Assembly (NCBI GenBank): GCA_017445925.1 | Contig: JAFSRW010000052.1 | Location: forward strand, 1-64,000 | DNA from: Bacteroidaceae bacterium | Lineage (GTDB): Bacteria; Bacteroidota; Bacteroidia; Bacteroidales; Bacteroidaceae | Direction: 5' to 3' | DNA: 64,000 bases | Shown: in pieces, positions 28,201 through 35,298 of the stretch | Position numbering within the stretch: position 1 is the first letter of the stretch | Layout: each line of letters starts with the position of its first letter | Made by a program: the position numbers and the translations under genes | The notes under the pieces: generated by a model | Databases searched by the model: none | Seen by the model: only the letters and a program-made list of their open reading frames with translations | Told to the model about the DNA's origin: nothing

Positions 28201-29173
28201 TGCAGGCACCTATCAGCTCGACCTCAGGGATATTCGCTTCTCTGCAGACGGACGTCTCTTCGTGGCTCGTGCTTCCGGCACCAGCAACAGTTCTGTTTAC
28301 GAGCTTAATCCAGAGGACCTCGACGAGCCTTGGAAGCCTATCTTCAAGGGTGGTACACTCGATGAGGCTACAGGTGTTACTTATGTAGGTGATCAGGAAC
28401 AGAACCGTATGGCACTTGGCCTGGCATTCGAAGGCAAGGGCGAAGACCTTAAGATGTACGTCTTAGGTGGAAAGCGCAGCAACGGTGGAAATAACACTTC
28501 CGACTACAACTGCTCTATCTACAACCTGGGTACTGCTACCGAATGGACAACAGCTCCTTCTGCTAATTACGAGCCTCTCGATGGTAAGTATACCTATTCT
28601 CCTGTTGATGTTGGTATCCACGAGGATCTTCAGGGTGGTCTCTGGTATCTGCAGAATCGCAACACTACAGAGAATCCTCCTCTCAAGCACTTCAATGCAG
28701 CAGAAGGTAAGGAGGACTACAATGGTTCTGCTACCAGCAGCGGCAAGATGACTATCACTCCTGATGGTAAGTACCTTGCTATCCCACAGGGAAGCGGCAA
28801 GATTGTTCTTTATGAGACCAACTACGTTCCTATGGCTAACGGCAAGATCTTTATGAATCCTGTAAGAACCATTAACGTTAGTGAGTCCCGCATCACAGGC
28901 TTGGCATTCGACTATGCAGGCAACCTCTACGTTGCATCTGCCTCCACAGAGACCCTGAGTCGTTACGCTATCCCCAGCTGGACTGACAACAAGACTGTTA
29001 CTCCTGCTCCTGCAGGCTTCAAGGTAGGTTCTGAAAGTGGCGATCCCGATGCTATCAATGGCGTGAATGTCAATACTGCAAACGGTGCTATCTACAACAT
29101 TGCCGGTCAGCGTGTAAGCAAGGCTCAGAAGGGTATCTTCATCCAGGATGGTAGAAAGGTTGCGAATAAGTGA
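22226..29173 (+). CDS. Giant secreted modular GLUG-type protein with T9SS-type tail
   Basis: A 2315-residue exported protein. It has a signal peptide MRKKLLYMSLTAIMMVV-SAYA. Four related modules of about 270-300 residues (roughly 30-330, 370-660, 700-1000, 1510-1800) each hold a FDGxGHT motif, GLUG-like repeats (GGVVGWAEK, GGLFGWMGE, GGVAGWADA) and a closing LN-W-Q-x-GTDP-like segment. HxFxxxGxCxxCG linkers follow modules 1 and 2. Helical linkers lie at about 1000-1150 and 1355-1490, around a beta domain at 1155-1350 that looks carbohydrate-binding. About 1905-2260 resembles a beta-propeller. The end (IYNIAGQRV, then GRKVANK) is a Prevotella-type sorting tail. Likely a cell-surface adhesin or glycan-binding protein; the ligand is unknown. 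Confidence 0.85.
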   Translation: MRKKLLYMSLTAIMMVVSMSAYALDKVNGVYQIGTAADLEEFAVLVNGGEVFANAVLTTDIDRGVDGTMIGTDKQMYQGTFDGKGHTIKVDMYPEVANAALFQYTGFGAVIQNLKVQGTITTASKFAAGLVARNYGIIRGCYVDVTINSSVPGDATHGGIVAVGMGGCTVENCLAKIAINGETTTNCGGVVGWAEKRTNIVNCLVLSDDCTFAYSDASNGHSSNISRNEGCLGTINVETYNEDPYANRPNGACYNNYVTNQWSDNVATTVVPYDELADGRICYQLNNDQSRIAWVQRIGTDPFPVPAAFGTGRVYASASTGCNGQTDAALVLTFSNEGSDQAAKHQFDKYGVCTECGCFDFHMFEFEDPEKFDQTDRSVLLKSKEDIDKVEGWNRIAQGFRLNMKMVNDIEYIAEEGHYIFNPSDWIDGNFNGDGHTMTIEMTEMGEKAALFPEMAGKVENLILHGNIQTNAARSGSISGNARMTLVRNVYSDVNITSTVVGDNTAGGLFGWMGEKEKHVENCIYAGTFTLPGSEGGAHCARVGGIAGWTATKTYITNCAVLGEIIGAGNQTFDDDTENSQNIARNPGNIVAENVYVLNPIEGNAVSDHDKYTHYENEEGVGNGELAFFLNSKQSGLDRFYQVIGTDPQPMPIKKAGGLIYSAASSFRCDGTPLESAGYTNDSSGEPTIPPHTYQDGWCIVCGHMQEDYLNVVDGFYEIHDGAEFVWWCQYANLHSNANARLMDDIDMSDYNDRFVPVGLFVGEFDGQGHTFSSIDISGGDYFGLISLIGDGARIHDFSLDKSCSISGNAFVGIIGGTSGSGNIYIDRVGNEGNVTGNAQNICGILGVDVGGSMTLHISNCWFTGTILAGRESAAICGYSGSDSEVYDCWGVFTINESGIYDCDSFTRGAAKVTNCYEADIEDVDQSKQQHYRAMAENRKVNPITLEEVANGALCYKLNKKQFRNPTWYQTLEEDEHPYPFDNHGVVIYAAGKYYSMLTEADIAVVAAAIQSEAENAFVDVIATQALIDEFKETVEAIGNVTTVTELADALDAISAAEDAVNKNAAVYQTYIDKCTDVKAYLDENKTFAGELRDGLEAYLNENDEPTEENPLGTYLYIIEEHTATADEIKAETDRVTKWLQDAIESGYIPGTDISGLIPNSDFSKEAEGWTNAWSSAYAQVKDDNGKPFYGVEGWNRTGDMYQTVEGMKPGYYLVGINGCFRPSNNRYSTNYAAGIYANEVFNYFPAAIEGMVPVDEAVDGENCNLTIASAYDLPIYEDGFSTSGEDGLIGYVVQGPTGMAIAAKVNRYEAYTIANVGEDGKLTIGMKNPGTTYSNDWTGWGALKVVYCGDDETECNNAFDIVLENMTARAQTILDYIPDDEIAAAGPNFPAAMKAELEALVAQVDGAGTVAAKAELVAKFSDLFQRIYEGKQAYIQLAKAASMVDNISAGDLPLVEKDPESGEWVETGDMFFTDDEINALFDASQELGAAYNEGLYSVEEALDPEAMKNPIISNIVPKQDEEGYLLISTVKQFVAYRAIASDVDKYAKGKLLADIDLKGIAMQPIGHNRGENAQHIFAGVFDGQGHTLANVFIDDKNIPSGEYAEPATMFYELQNATVKNFRLTGEFYTSHQFSGPITRWMSGSSTIENCEIEVAMHFASNLAGDTSSGGLIGRNGSANSLINNCLVKTHLIGDGDSPFSYAGGVAGWADASLVIKNTLILNEYTNVGVDGDNSRTISRGTKCTPTNVYVSQYFREQEGTLASAEQLASGEICWALNGNTADNAHWFQKLGTDATPHLLKGSTVWKYGDEFVNTRPNIQLNAFASNLNTATNANQVVVAYTLNADAKSAAINFYAGGELKYSHVLKGSDLMAGGHEIAIDNSLLGVAAGTDMTYELDVTALGVNVPTKIGDSYKVWGPYGMTINNNTASKGFGQLLMVESYPEEIKNTYISYAKPGALYAFDVNFQPINSADGTPGFYGGLEIKGETPLAIAGTYQLDLRDIRFSADGRLFVARASGTSNSSVYELNPEDLDEPWKPIFKGGTLDEATGVTYVGDQEQNRMALGLAFEGKGEDLKMYVLGGKRSNGGNNTSDYNCSIYNLGTATEWTTAPSANYEPLDGKYTYSPVDVGIHEDLQGGLWYLQNRNTTENPPLKHFNAAEGKEDYNGSATSSGKMTITPDGKYLAIPQGSGKIVLYETNYVPMANGKIFMNPVRTINVSESRITGLAFDYAGNLYVASASTETLSRYAIPSWTDNKTVTPAPAGFKVGSESGDPDAINGVNVNTANGAIYNIAGQRVSKAQKGIFIQDGRKVANK

Positions 29174-29240
29174 GAGAAGAGCCAAGTTCGTTTGGCTCTT
29201 CCGAACGGAAGCAAGCTCGAACGAAGTTCAAGGTATCTGT
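29160..29240 (-). repeat. Degenerate promoter-hairpin module at the giant gene's 3' end
   Basis: Overlaps the last codons of the giant gene: GGTTGCGAATAAGTGAG corresponds to AGTTACGATTAAGTGAG of the other copies. The hairpin GAAGAGCCAA/TTGGCTCTTC, then CCGAACGGAAG, and a distal stem GAAC-gaa-GTTC follow. The promoter box itself is degenerate. The hairpin could terminate the giant mRNA. Confidence 0.65.
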
Positions 29241-29268
29241 TAAGTAAGTAAATTCATCCTATATGTTA

Positions 29269-29303
29269 GAAAAGAGGGCGTGTCATGGGCACGCTCTCTT
29301 TTC
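29269..29303. terminator. Hairpin downstream of the giant gene
   Basis: GAAAAGAGGGCGTG (29269-29282) pairs with CACGCTCTCTTTTC (29290-29303), one G-U, seven-base loop, ending in a T-rich arm. Likely terminator of the 2315-residue gene, possibly also acting leftwards. Confidence 0.7.
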
Positions 29304-29325
29304 GTTTGTAACTTGTACATTTTAT

Positions 29326-29489
29326 AAAAAAAGGGACGGACATCTTTTCATCACGAAAAAATGCCCGCCAGACTAATCTTTAATCTCTCAAATACTTTTT
29401 ACCTAAAACTAACTAAACGAAATATCTTAGCTTTATGCTTTTTCTATTCCAAACAAGTTTGCGCCTTCACGGTGCTTACTATTTTTCGG
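29326..29489 (-). ncRNA. Candidate small RNA, unassigned
   Basis: A minus-strand promoter, TTTG (complement of 29520-29523), 18 bases, TAACTTTG (complement of 29494-29501), has no leftward gene. About 120 bases on lies a strong intrinsic terminator: stem GGCGGGCAT/ATGTCCGTC (29361-29369 with 29335-29343), extended by T4/A4, then seven U (29326-29332). No ATG-initiated frame lies between. Expected transcript about 160 nt. I do not recognise it as 6S, SRP RNA, tmRNA or another known class. Confidence 0.5.
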
Positions 29490-29615
29490 TATGCAAAGTT
29501 AAAGGATTTCTTTTTGTCACAAATCATAGAGACTGACAGATTGTAAATTTTTGCGTTTTTCTTGATTTATGTCAATTTTTAAAAAGAAGATACCGCTCAG
29601 GTCTGAAGTTAAAGT

Positions 29616-29644
29616 AGTTATCACTGCATGCCGAAGTTATCACT
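29616..29644. repeat. Direct repeat AGTTATCACT
   Basis: Two exact copies (29616-29625 and 29635-29644), 19 bases start to start, upstream of the leuS promoter array. The spacing is close to two helical turns, as in operators; no regulator is indicated. The rest of 29500-29690 shows nothing I can name. Confidence 0.4.
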
Positions 29645-29678
29645 AGCGTAAGAAGTAAAGCGCTTTTTGCTTGTGGGA

Positions 29679-29818
29679 AATAAAAATAAACCTTTTTTAT
29701 TTCGTTAATCTCTCAGTTCTTTGTAACTTTGAGACTTTGTCTCTAAGATACTCACGCTCGGATAAAGAAATAAAAAAGCATTTTTATTTCGTTAATCTCT
29801 CGCTTATTCGTATCTTTG
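29679..29818 (+). promoter_or_regulatory. Tandem promoter-hairpin array upstream of leuS
   Basis: Two modules in tandem. Module 1: hairpin GAAATAAAAA/TTTTTATTTC (about 29679-29703), TTTC, 20 bases, TAACTTTG (29724-29731). Module 2 starts with CTTTGAGAC-ttt-GTCTC, so the -7 box of module 1 doubles as its left end. ACTCACGCTCGGAT, hairpin GAAATAAAAA/TTTTTATTTC, TTTC (29787-29790), 20 bases and TATCTTTG (29811-29818) follow. The second promoter gives a leuS leader of about 30 bases. Confidence 0.75.
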
Positions 29819-29852
29819 TCCCCCGAAATAAGAGTATACACATAATTATAAT

Positions 29853-32800
29853 ATGGCAAAAGAGTATAATTTTAGAGAAATAGAGCAGAAATGGCACCAG
29901 AAGTGGGTGGCCAACAAGACGTACAAAGTGGTGGAGGATGAGAGCCGTAAGAAGTTCTATGTGCTTAACATGTTCCCTTATCCCAGCGGTGCAGGATTGC
30001 ACGTTGGTCACCCGTTAGGCTACATAGCCAGTGATATATATGCGCGTTACAAGCGTTTGCAGGGTTTTAATGTGCTAAACCCCATGGGCTATGATGCTTA
30101 TGGATTACCTGCTGAGCAATATGCCATCAAGACGGGGCAACATCCCGAGAAGACTACATTCCAGAATATCGACCGCTATCGCGAACAGTTAGACAAGATA
30201 GGTTTTAGTTTCGACTGGGATCGCGAGGTTCGCACTTGTACCCCCGATTATTATAAGTGGACTCAGTGGGCTTTCCAGAAGATGTTTAAGAGTTTCTATA
30301 GCCTCACCCCCCTAACCCCCTCTCCTGTGAGCGAGGGAGAGACTTCTGGTAAGGCACGTCCTATTGAGGAGATGGTTGCTTATTTTGAGAAATACGGAAC
30401 AGAAGGGCTGGATGCTTATAATGTAGCACAAGGCGAGGAACTGAGTTTCACGGCAGACGAGTGGAACAGCTGGGATGAGAAAAAGCAGAGTGATGTGCTG
30501 ATGAACTACCGTCTGGCTTTTATGGGTGAGACCATGGTAAATTGGTGTCCTGCACTGGGTACTGTATTGGCCAACGATGAGGTGGTGAATGGTGTGAGCG
30601 AGCGTGGCGGTTACCCTGTGGAGCAGAAAAAGATGCGCCAATGGTGTCTTCGTGTTAGTGCTTACAGTCAGCGCTTGCTGGACGGTTTGGAGACCATCCA
30701 ATGGAGCGAGAGCATCAAGGAAACGCAGAAGAATTGGATTGGCCGTAGCGAAGGTACAGAGGTGAAAATTAAAGTCAGCCTCACCCCAACCCTCTCCCGA
30801 GGAGAGGGGGCTTCTGTCACCCCTCCTTTGGAGGGGACGGGGGAGGCTGAGGATTTGTCCTTTACCATCTTTACCACTCGTGCTGATACTATGTTTGGTG
30901 TAACGTTCTTCGTGTTGGCTCCAGAAAGCGAACTGGTAGATATGGTTACTACTCCTGATCAGCGCAAGGCCGTAGATGAGTACATAAAATATGTGAAGGG
31001 CCGTACAGAGCGTGAGCGTATGATTGACCACACGGTAACGGGTGTTTTCTCTGGTGCTTATGGAATCAATCCCATTACTGGCGATAAGTGTCCAATCTAC
31101 GTGGCAGAATACGTATTGGCTGGTTACGGTACAGGTGCTATTATGGCGGTGCCTGCGCACGACAGTCGTGACTATGCTTTTGCCAAGCATTTTAATCTGC
31201 CCATTATTCCCCTGGTAGAAGGTGCTGATGTTAGCGAAGAGAGTTATGATGCCAAGGAAGGTATTGTAATGAACTCTCCAGTAAGCGAAGATAAGAGTGT
31301 AAAGTACGATGGCGAGAGTCTTTGCCTGAATGGTCTTACTATCAAGGAGGCTATTGCAGAGACTAAGCGTTTTGTGAAGGCGCATAAACTGGGGCGTGTA
31401 AAGGTAAACTTCCGTCTGCGCGACGCTATCTTCAGCCGTCAGCGTTACTGGGGAGAGCCCTTCCCCGTATATTACAAGAATGGCGTTCCACAGATGATTC
31501 CCGAAGAATGTCTGCCCATTGAGTTGCCACAGGTTGACAAGTTCCTGCCAACAGAAACCGGCGAACCTCCCTTGGGCAACGCCTCTAAGTGGGCTTGGGA
31601 CGAAAAGAACAAGAAGGTTGTAGAGAAAAACCTCATTGATGAGGTGAATGTTTTCCCAATAGAATTGTATACGATGCCAGGCTTTGCCGGTTCCAGTGCT
31701 TACTATCTGCGTTATATGGACCCCCACAACGATGAGGCTCTGGTGAGCGAGAAGGCTGCATCTTACTGGCAGAATGTAGACCTTTACGTAGGTGGTAGCG
31801 AGCATGCTACTGGACATCTTATTTACAGTCGTTTCTGGAACAAGTTCCTCTTCGACCTTGGCGTAAGCAAAAAAGACGAGCCTTTTCAGAAGTTGATAAA
31901 CCAAGGTATGATTCAGGGTTGGTCCAGTTTTGTATACCGTATGCGTGGTACTAAGATGTTTATTAGTTTCGACCTCTTAGAAGAACGTTACGATGATGCT
32001 AAGAAGAAGAGCTTATACTATTATCAAGGTACAGAGTGTGACCCCGTATATGCCGACATCAGCATGGTTTCTGGTAATGTGTTGGATGTGGAGAAGATTC
32101 GTCTGTGGACGCCCGAATTCCGCGACGGTGAATTTATCCTGAACAATAACGGCCAGTACATAGTAAGTCAGGCTATAGAGAAAATGTCTAAGTCGAAATA
32201 CAACGTAGTGAACCCCGACGATATCTGTGAGAACTATGGTGCCGATACACTGCGTTTGTACGAAATGTTCCTGGGTCCCATTGAGCAATCCAAGCCTTGG
32301 GATGTGGCGGGTATTGACGGTTGTTTCCGTTTCCTGAAGAAATTCTGGAGTCTGTATTGGGACAAGGACGGCAACTTGGCAGCAGATGATTCTGAGGCTA
32401 CTGCCGATAATATGAAGACATTGCACAAGCTTATCAAGAAGGTAACTGCCGACATAGAGGAGTTCTCTTATAACACCAGCATCTCTGCCTTCATGGTTGC
32501 AGTGAACGAATTGTCAAGCCAGAAGTGCCGTAGCAAACAGGTCCTGTCTGTACTTCCTGTGCTTATAGCTCCCTTTGCACCTCATATTGCAGAAGAATTG
32601 TGGGAAGCTTTAAGTAATAATACCAGTGTTTGCGACGCTCAGTGGCCTTCATTTGATGAGAAATATTTGGTGGAGAGCAGCGTGAAGTTGGGTGTTCAGT
32701 TCAATGGTAAGGTGCGCTTTGCTATGGACTTCCCCGCTGATGCTACACCCGATCAGATGGTACAGATGGCAACCTCAGCTCCTGAAGCCCAGAAGCATTT

Positions 32801-32876
32801 GGATGGAATGCAAATTGTAAAGACCATTGCCATTCCTGGCAGAATTGTAAATATCGTAGTAAAACCTCAGGCTTAA
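29853..32876 (+). CDS. leuS: Leucyl-tRNA synthetase with in-frame repeat inserts
   Basis: Class Ia synthetase that charges and proofreads tRNA-Leu. At 1007 residues it is longer than usual for the group. Motifs: [18 protein letters not shown] (HIGH), the CP1 editing domain with [15 protein letters not shown] and [32 protein letters not shown] (KMSKS) and a C-terminal anticodon-binding region. Two extra segments, about residues 150-164 and 308-332, are translations of the GC-rich palindromic repeat ([14 protein letters not shown] and [20 protein letters not shown]). The second is immediately before the editing-domain threonine-rich motif. The enzyme must tolerate them, because this is probably the only leuS. 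Transcribed from the tandem promoter array. Confidence 0.96.
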   Translation: MAKEYNFREIEQKWHQKWVANKTYKVVEDESRKKFYVLNMFPYPSGAGLHVGHPLGYIASDIYARYKRLQGFNVLNPMGYDAYGLPAEQYAIKTGQHPEKTTFQNIDRYREQLDKIGFSFDWDREVRTCTPDYYKWTQWAFQKMFKSFYSLTPLTPSPVSEGETSGKARPIEEMVAYFEKYGTEGLDAYNVAQGEELSFTADEWNSWDEKKQSDVLMNYRLAFMGETMVNWCPALGTVLANDEVVNGVSERGGYPVEQKKMRQWCLRVSAYSQRLLDGLETIQWSESIKETQKNWIGRSEGTEVKIKVSLTPTLSRGEGASVTPPLEGTGEAEDLSFTIFTTRADTMFGVTFFVLAPESELVDMVTTPDQRKAVDEYIKYVKGRTERERMIDHTVTGVFSGAYGINPITGDKCPIYVAEYVLAGYGTGAIMAVPAHDSRDYAFAKHFNLPIIPLVEGADVSEESYDAKEGIVMNSPVSEDKSVKYDGESLCLNGLTIKEAIAETKRFVKAHKLGRVKVNFRLRDAIFSRQRYWGEPFPVYYKNGVPQMIPEECLPIELPQVDKFLPTETGEPPLGNASKWAWDEKNKKVVEKNLIDEVNVFPIELYTMPGFAGSSAYYLRYMDPHNDEALVSEKAASYWQNVDLYVGGSEHATGHLIYSRFWNKFLFDLGVSKKDEPFQKLINQGMIQGWSSFVYRMRGTKMFISFDLLEERYDDAKKKSLYYYQGTECDPVYADISMVSGNVLDVEKIRLWTPEFRDGEFILNNNGQYIVSQAIEKMSKSKYNVVNPDDICENYGADTLRLYEMFLGPIEQSKPWDVAGIDGCFRFLKKFWSLYWDKDGNLAADDSEATADNMKTLHKLIKKVTADIEEFSYNTSISAFMVAVNELSSQKCRSKQVLSVLPVLIAPFAPHIAEELWEALSNNTSVCDAQWPSFDEKYLVESSVKLGVQFNGKVRFAMDFPADATPDQMVQMATSAPEAQKHLDGMQIVKTIAIPGRIVNIVVKPQA
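30301..30345. repeat. In-frame GC-rich palindromic insert, leuS site 1
   Basis: CCTCACCCC-CCTAACCCC then CTCTCCTGTGAGCGAGGGAGAG, an imperfect palindrome in the CCTCACCCC/GGGGTGAGG family. Translated as [14 protein letters not shown] between KMFKSFY and the ARPIEEM segment conserved in relatives. Confidence 0.8.
30778..30848. repeat. In-frame GC-rich palindromic insert, leuS site 2 (two units)
   Basis: Two adjacent units: CCTCACCCCAACCCTCTCCC-GAGGAGAGGG, then CACCCCTCCTTTGGAGGGG-ACGGGGGAGG. Translated just ahead of the editing-domain motif TIFTTRAD. The pair adds about 25 residues without breaking the frame. Confidence 0.82.
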
Positions 32877-32889
32877 TAAGAATTGCGCT

Positions 32890-33783
32890 ATGCCAAAGGT
32901 GAACTATCGCAGAATATGGGAGTTTGTTAAGGACTTCCTTGCCATTAATTTTGGAATGGCTGTCTACGCTTTGGGGTGGGCCGCCTTCCTTTTGCCCTAC
33001 CATATTACTACGGGTGGTATGACGGGTATGTTCGCCATTGTTTATTATCTGACAAATTTTCCCATAGCAGCAGCCGTTCTTATCTCTAACGCCATCTTGC
33101 TCCTTATTGCCTTTAAACCTTTGGGTTGGAAGTTTGTAGGTAGTTCGGCATACGCAGCTATAGCTCTTTCCTTCTTTCTGGAAATGGGTCAGCAGATGAT
33201 GACTGACGATGCTGGCAATCTGATACAGATTCTGGGCGAAGGGCAGGACTCTATGGCTTGCGTTTTGGGAGCTGTTTTTAATGGCCTTGGCCTTGGTATT
33301 GTTTTCTTGTCTGGCGGAAGTACAGGTGGTTGGGATATCATAGCAGCATTGGTAAACAAGTACAAAAACATTTCCTTTGGCCGTGCCCTGCTGTATCTTG
33401 ATTTCTTAGTGATTGGATCCTGTTGGCCTATTTTCCATGATTGGCGTATGGTAGTATTTGGCTATGTTACACTGGCCGTTTATACCTATGTACTGGATAT
33501 GCTTATAAACAGTGCCCGTCAAGATGTTCAGTTTATTATCTTTACTCACAAGCCAGAAGAGATCAGCCAGCGCATTATAACGGAAACTTGCCATAGTGTA
33601 ACATCTATGAATGGAGAAGGTTTTTATAGCCATCAAGATATTAAAGTCCTTATTACCATAGTCCATAAGCGTGAATCGGTACAGATTCTGAGAATGATCC
33701 AAGAAACAGACCCTACCGCTTTTGTTTCGCAGAGCAGAGCAGAGGGCGTGTATGGTAACGGATTTAAAGCAATTAAAGCATGA
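32890..33783 (+). CDS. YitT family membrane protein (first of tandem pair)
   Basis: A 297-residue protein. Five hydrophobic segments (about 10-175) with YHITTGGMTGMFAIVYY and the glycine-rich FLSGGSTGGWDIIA, then a cytosolic DUF2179 domain (about 215-290, with QFIIFTHKPEEI and GEGFYSHQDIKVLITIV). This is the YitT/DUF161-DUF2179 architecture; transport is suspected but no substrate is established. It starts 13 bases after leuS and overlaps its paralogue by four bases. Confidence 0.9.
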   Translation: MPKVNYRRIWEFVKDFLAINFGMAVYALGWAAFLLPYHITTGGMTGMFAIVYYLTNFPIAAAVLISNAILLLIAFKPLGWKFVGSSAYAAIALSFFLEMGQQMMTDDAGNLIQILGEGQDSMACVLGAVFNGLGLGIVFLSGGSTGGWDIIAALVNKYKNISFGRALLYLDFLVIGSCWPIFHDWRMVVFGYVTLAVYTYVLDMLINSARQDVQFIIFTHKPEEISQRIITETCHSVTSMNGEGFYSHQDIKVLITIVHKRESVQILRMIQETDPTAFVSQSRAEGVYGNGFKAIKA

Positions 33784-34685
33784 CACTGAAACCTACAAAA
33801 GCAGAAATCTGGCAGATTACCAAGAACTACTTGCTCATGATGCTGGGTATTGTTATATATGTAATGAGTTACGTATATTTCCTGCTGCCGTACCAACTTA
33901 TCAGCGGAGGCATGAATGGTATAGCAACGCTTATTTACTACACCGTAGGTCTTCATCCCAGTACAACGTATCTGGTTATGAATGTGTTCCTGATTCTGTT
34001 GGGAGCTAAGATAATGGGCTGGAAGTACAGCGTGAAAACGGTTATAGCGATTCTTGTCATATCTTTTTTGATAGATATATTCCAGCATGGTATTACCACT
34101 ATTGATGCACAGGGACATGAAAACTTGTTGCACATTGTAGGTGACCAGAAGTTTATGGCCTGCGTGATAGGTGCTTTAATGGAGGGTTTAGGACTGGCCC
34201 TGGTATTCCTTTCTGGCGGAAGTACAGGAGGTATTGACATCATTGCCAGCAGTATCAATAAGTACTGGAACATCTCGCTGGGACGATTGATGCTCTGCAT
34301 AGACCTTGCCATCATAGGTGGCAGCTACTTTATCTTTCGCAATCTGGAGACAATGGTGGTGGGTTATCTGACCATGGTTATGTCTATGTTCTTTTTGGAT
34401 TACGTTACCAATGGTCTCCGACAGAGTGTACAGTTCATTATTGTTAGTGATAAGTATGAAGAGATTGCCACACAGGTGAATCAGAAGATGGAGCGTGGCG
34501 TAACGGTCCTCTATGGAGAGGGATTCTACAGCAAGGAGAAACGTCAGGTGTTGCTCATTTTGGCAAAGAAATTTGAGAGCCGTGCACTCTTTGCACTCAT
34601 CAGACAAATAGACCCGCGAGCCTTTGTGTCTATGGGCAATGTAGAGGGCGTCTTTGGTGAAGGATTTGATAAGATTAAGAGATGA
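33780..34685 (+). CDS. YitT family membrane protein (second of tandem pair)
   Basis: A 301-residue paralogue of the preceding gene with the same order: five membrane segments, YQLISGGMNGIATLIYY, LVFLSGGSTGGIDIIASSINKY (split LVFLSGGSTGG / IDIIASSINKY) and a C-terminal DUF2179 domain (VQFIIVSDKYEEIA, GEGFYSKEKRQVLLIL). ATGA overlaps with both the upstream paralogue and downstream rdgB indicate coupled translation. The pair may form a hetero-oligomer; that is inference. Confidence 0.9.
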   Translation: MTLKPTKAEIWQITKNYLLMMLGIVIYVMSYVYFLLPYQLISGGMNGIATLIYYTVGLHPSTTYLVMNVFLILLGAKIMGWKYSVKTVIAILVISFLIDIFQHGITTIDAQGHENLLHIVGDQKFMACVIGALMEGLGLALVFLSGGSTGGIDIIASSINKYWNISLGRLMLCIDLAIIGGSYFIFRNLETMVVGYLTMVMSMFFLDYVTNGLRQSVQFIIVSDKYEEIATQVNQKMERGVTVLYGEGFYSKEKRQVLLILAKKFESRALFALIRQIDPRAFVSMGNVEGVFGEGFDKIKR

Positions 34686-35278
34686 GAGAAATAATAATGG
34701 CTACCAACAATGCCCATAAGTTGGAGGAAGTGAGACAGATATTGGGCAACAAGTTTTTGGTCAAAGGATTGGCCGAAATAGGCTGTCATGAGGATATTCC
34801 GGAAACGGCAGATACGCTGGAAGGTAACGCCTTACAGAAAGCCCGATATATTCACGAGCATTACGGAGTAGACTGTTTTGCCGATGATACGGGCTTGGAG
34901 GTTACGGCTTTAGAAGGTGCTCCTGGAGTGTATACTGCTCGTTTTGGTGCTATGAACGGTTATGGGGAAAGTCATGATGCAGATGCCAACATCCAGTGTC
35001 TGCTTGATAAGTTGGATGAGGCAGAAGATCGCAGTGCCCGTTTCAGAACCGTTGTGGCTTTGGAACAGAACGGAGAGGAACATCTTTTTGAGGGAATTGT
35101 AGAAGGAGAAATCTTGGTGCAAAAGGTTGGCGAGGGAGGTTTTGGCTACGATCCCATCTTTGCACCTTTGGAAGGAAATGGTCTGGCATTTGCTCAAATG
35201 TCGGCTGAAGATAAAAATGCTATCAGTCACAGAGGTAGGGCCATTATGAAACTGGTTGAATTTTTGAAGAATAATTAA
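34682..35278 (+). CDS. rdgB: Non-canonical purine NTP pyrophosphatase (RdgB/HAM1)
   Basis: Hydrolyses ITP, dITP and XTP to monophosphates, keeping deaminated purines out of nucleic acids. The 198-residue product has MATNNAHKLEEVRQILG at the start, the metal-site motif CFADDTGLEVTAL and GGFGYDPIF, and ends with the conserved NAISHRGRAIMKL. It overlaps the second yitT by four bases. porZ follows after 20 bases. Confidence 0.96.
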   Translation: MREIIMATNNAHKLEEVRQILGNKFLVKGLAEIGCHEDIPETADTLEGNALQKARYIHEHYGVDCFADDTGLEVTALEGAPGVYTARFGAMNGYGESHDADANIQCLLDKLDEAEDRSARFRTVVALEQNGEEHLFEGIVEGEILVQKVGEGGFGYDPIFAPLEGNGLAFAQMSAEDKNAISHRGRAIMKLVEFLKNN

Positions 35279-35298
35279 TCCAAAAGAATTGCACATTT

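Noticed and set aside
29361..29546. 61-codon frame in the gap before leuS
   Set aside because: Starts inside the terminator hairpin of the candidate small RNA and has no protein-like features.
30312..31904. 530-codon open frame antisense to leuS
   Set aside because: Wholly inside leuS on the other strand, with no family motifs; the open frame follows from leuS codon bias.
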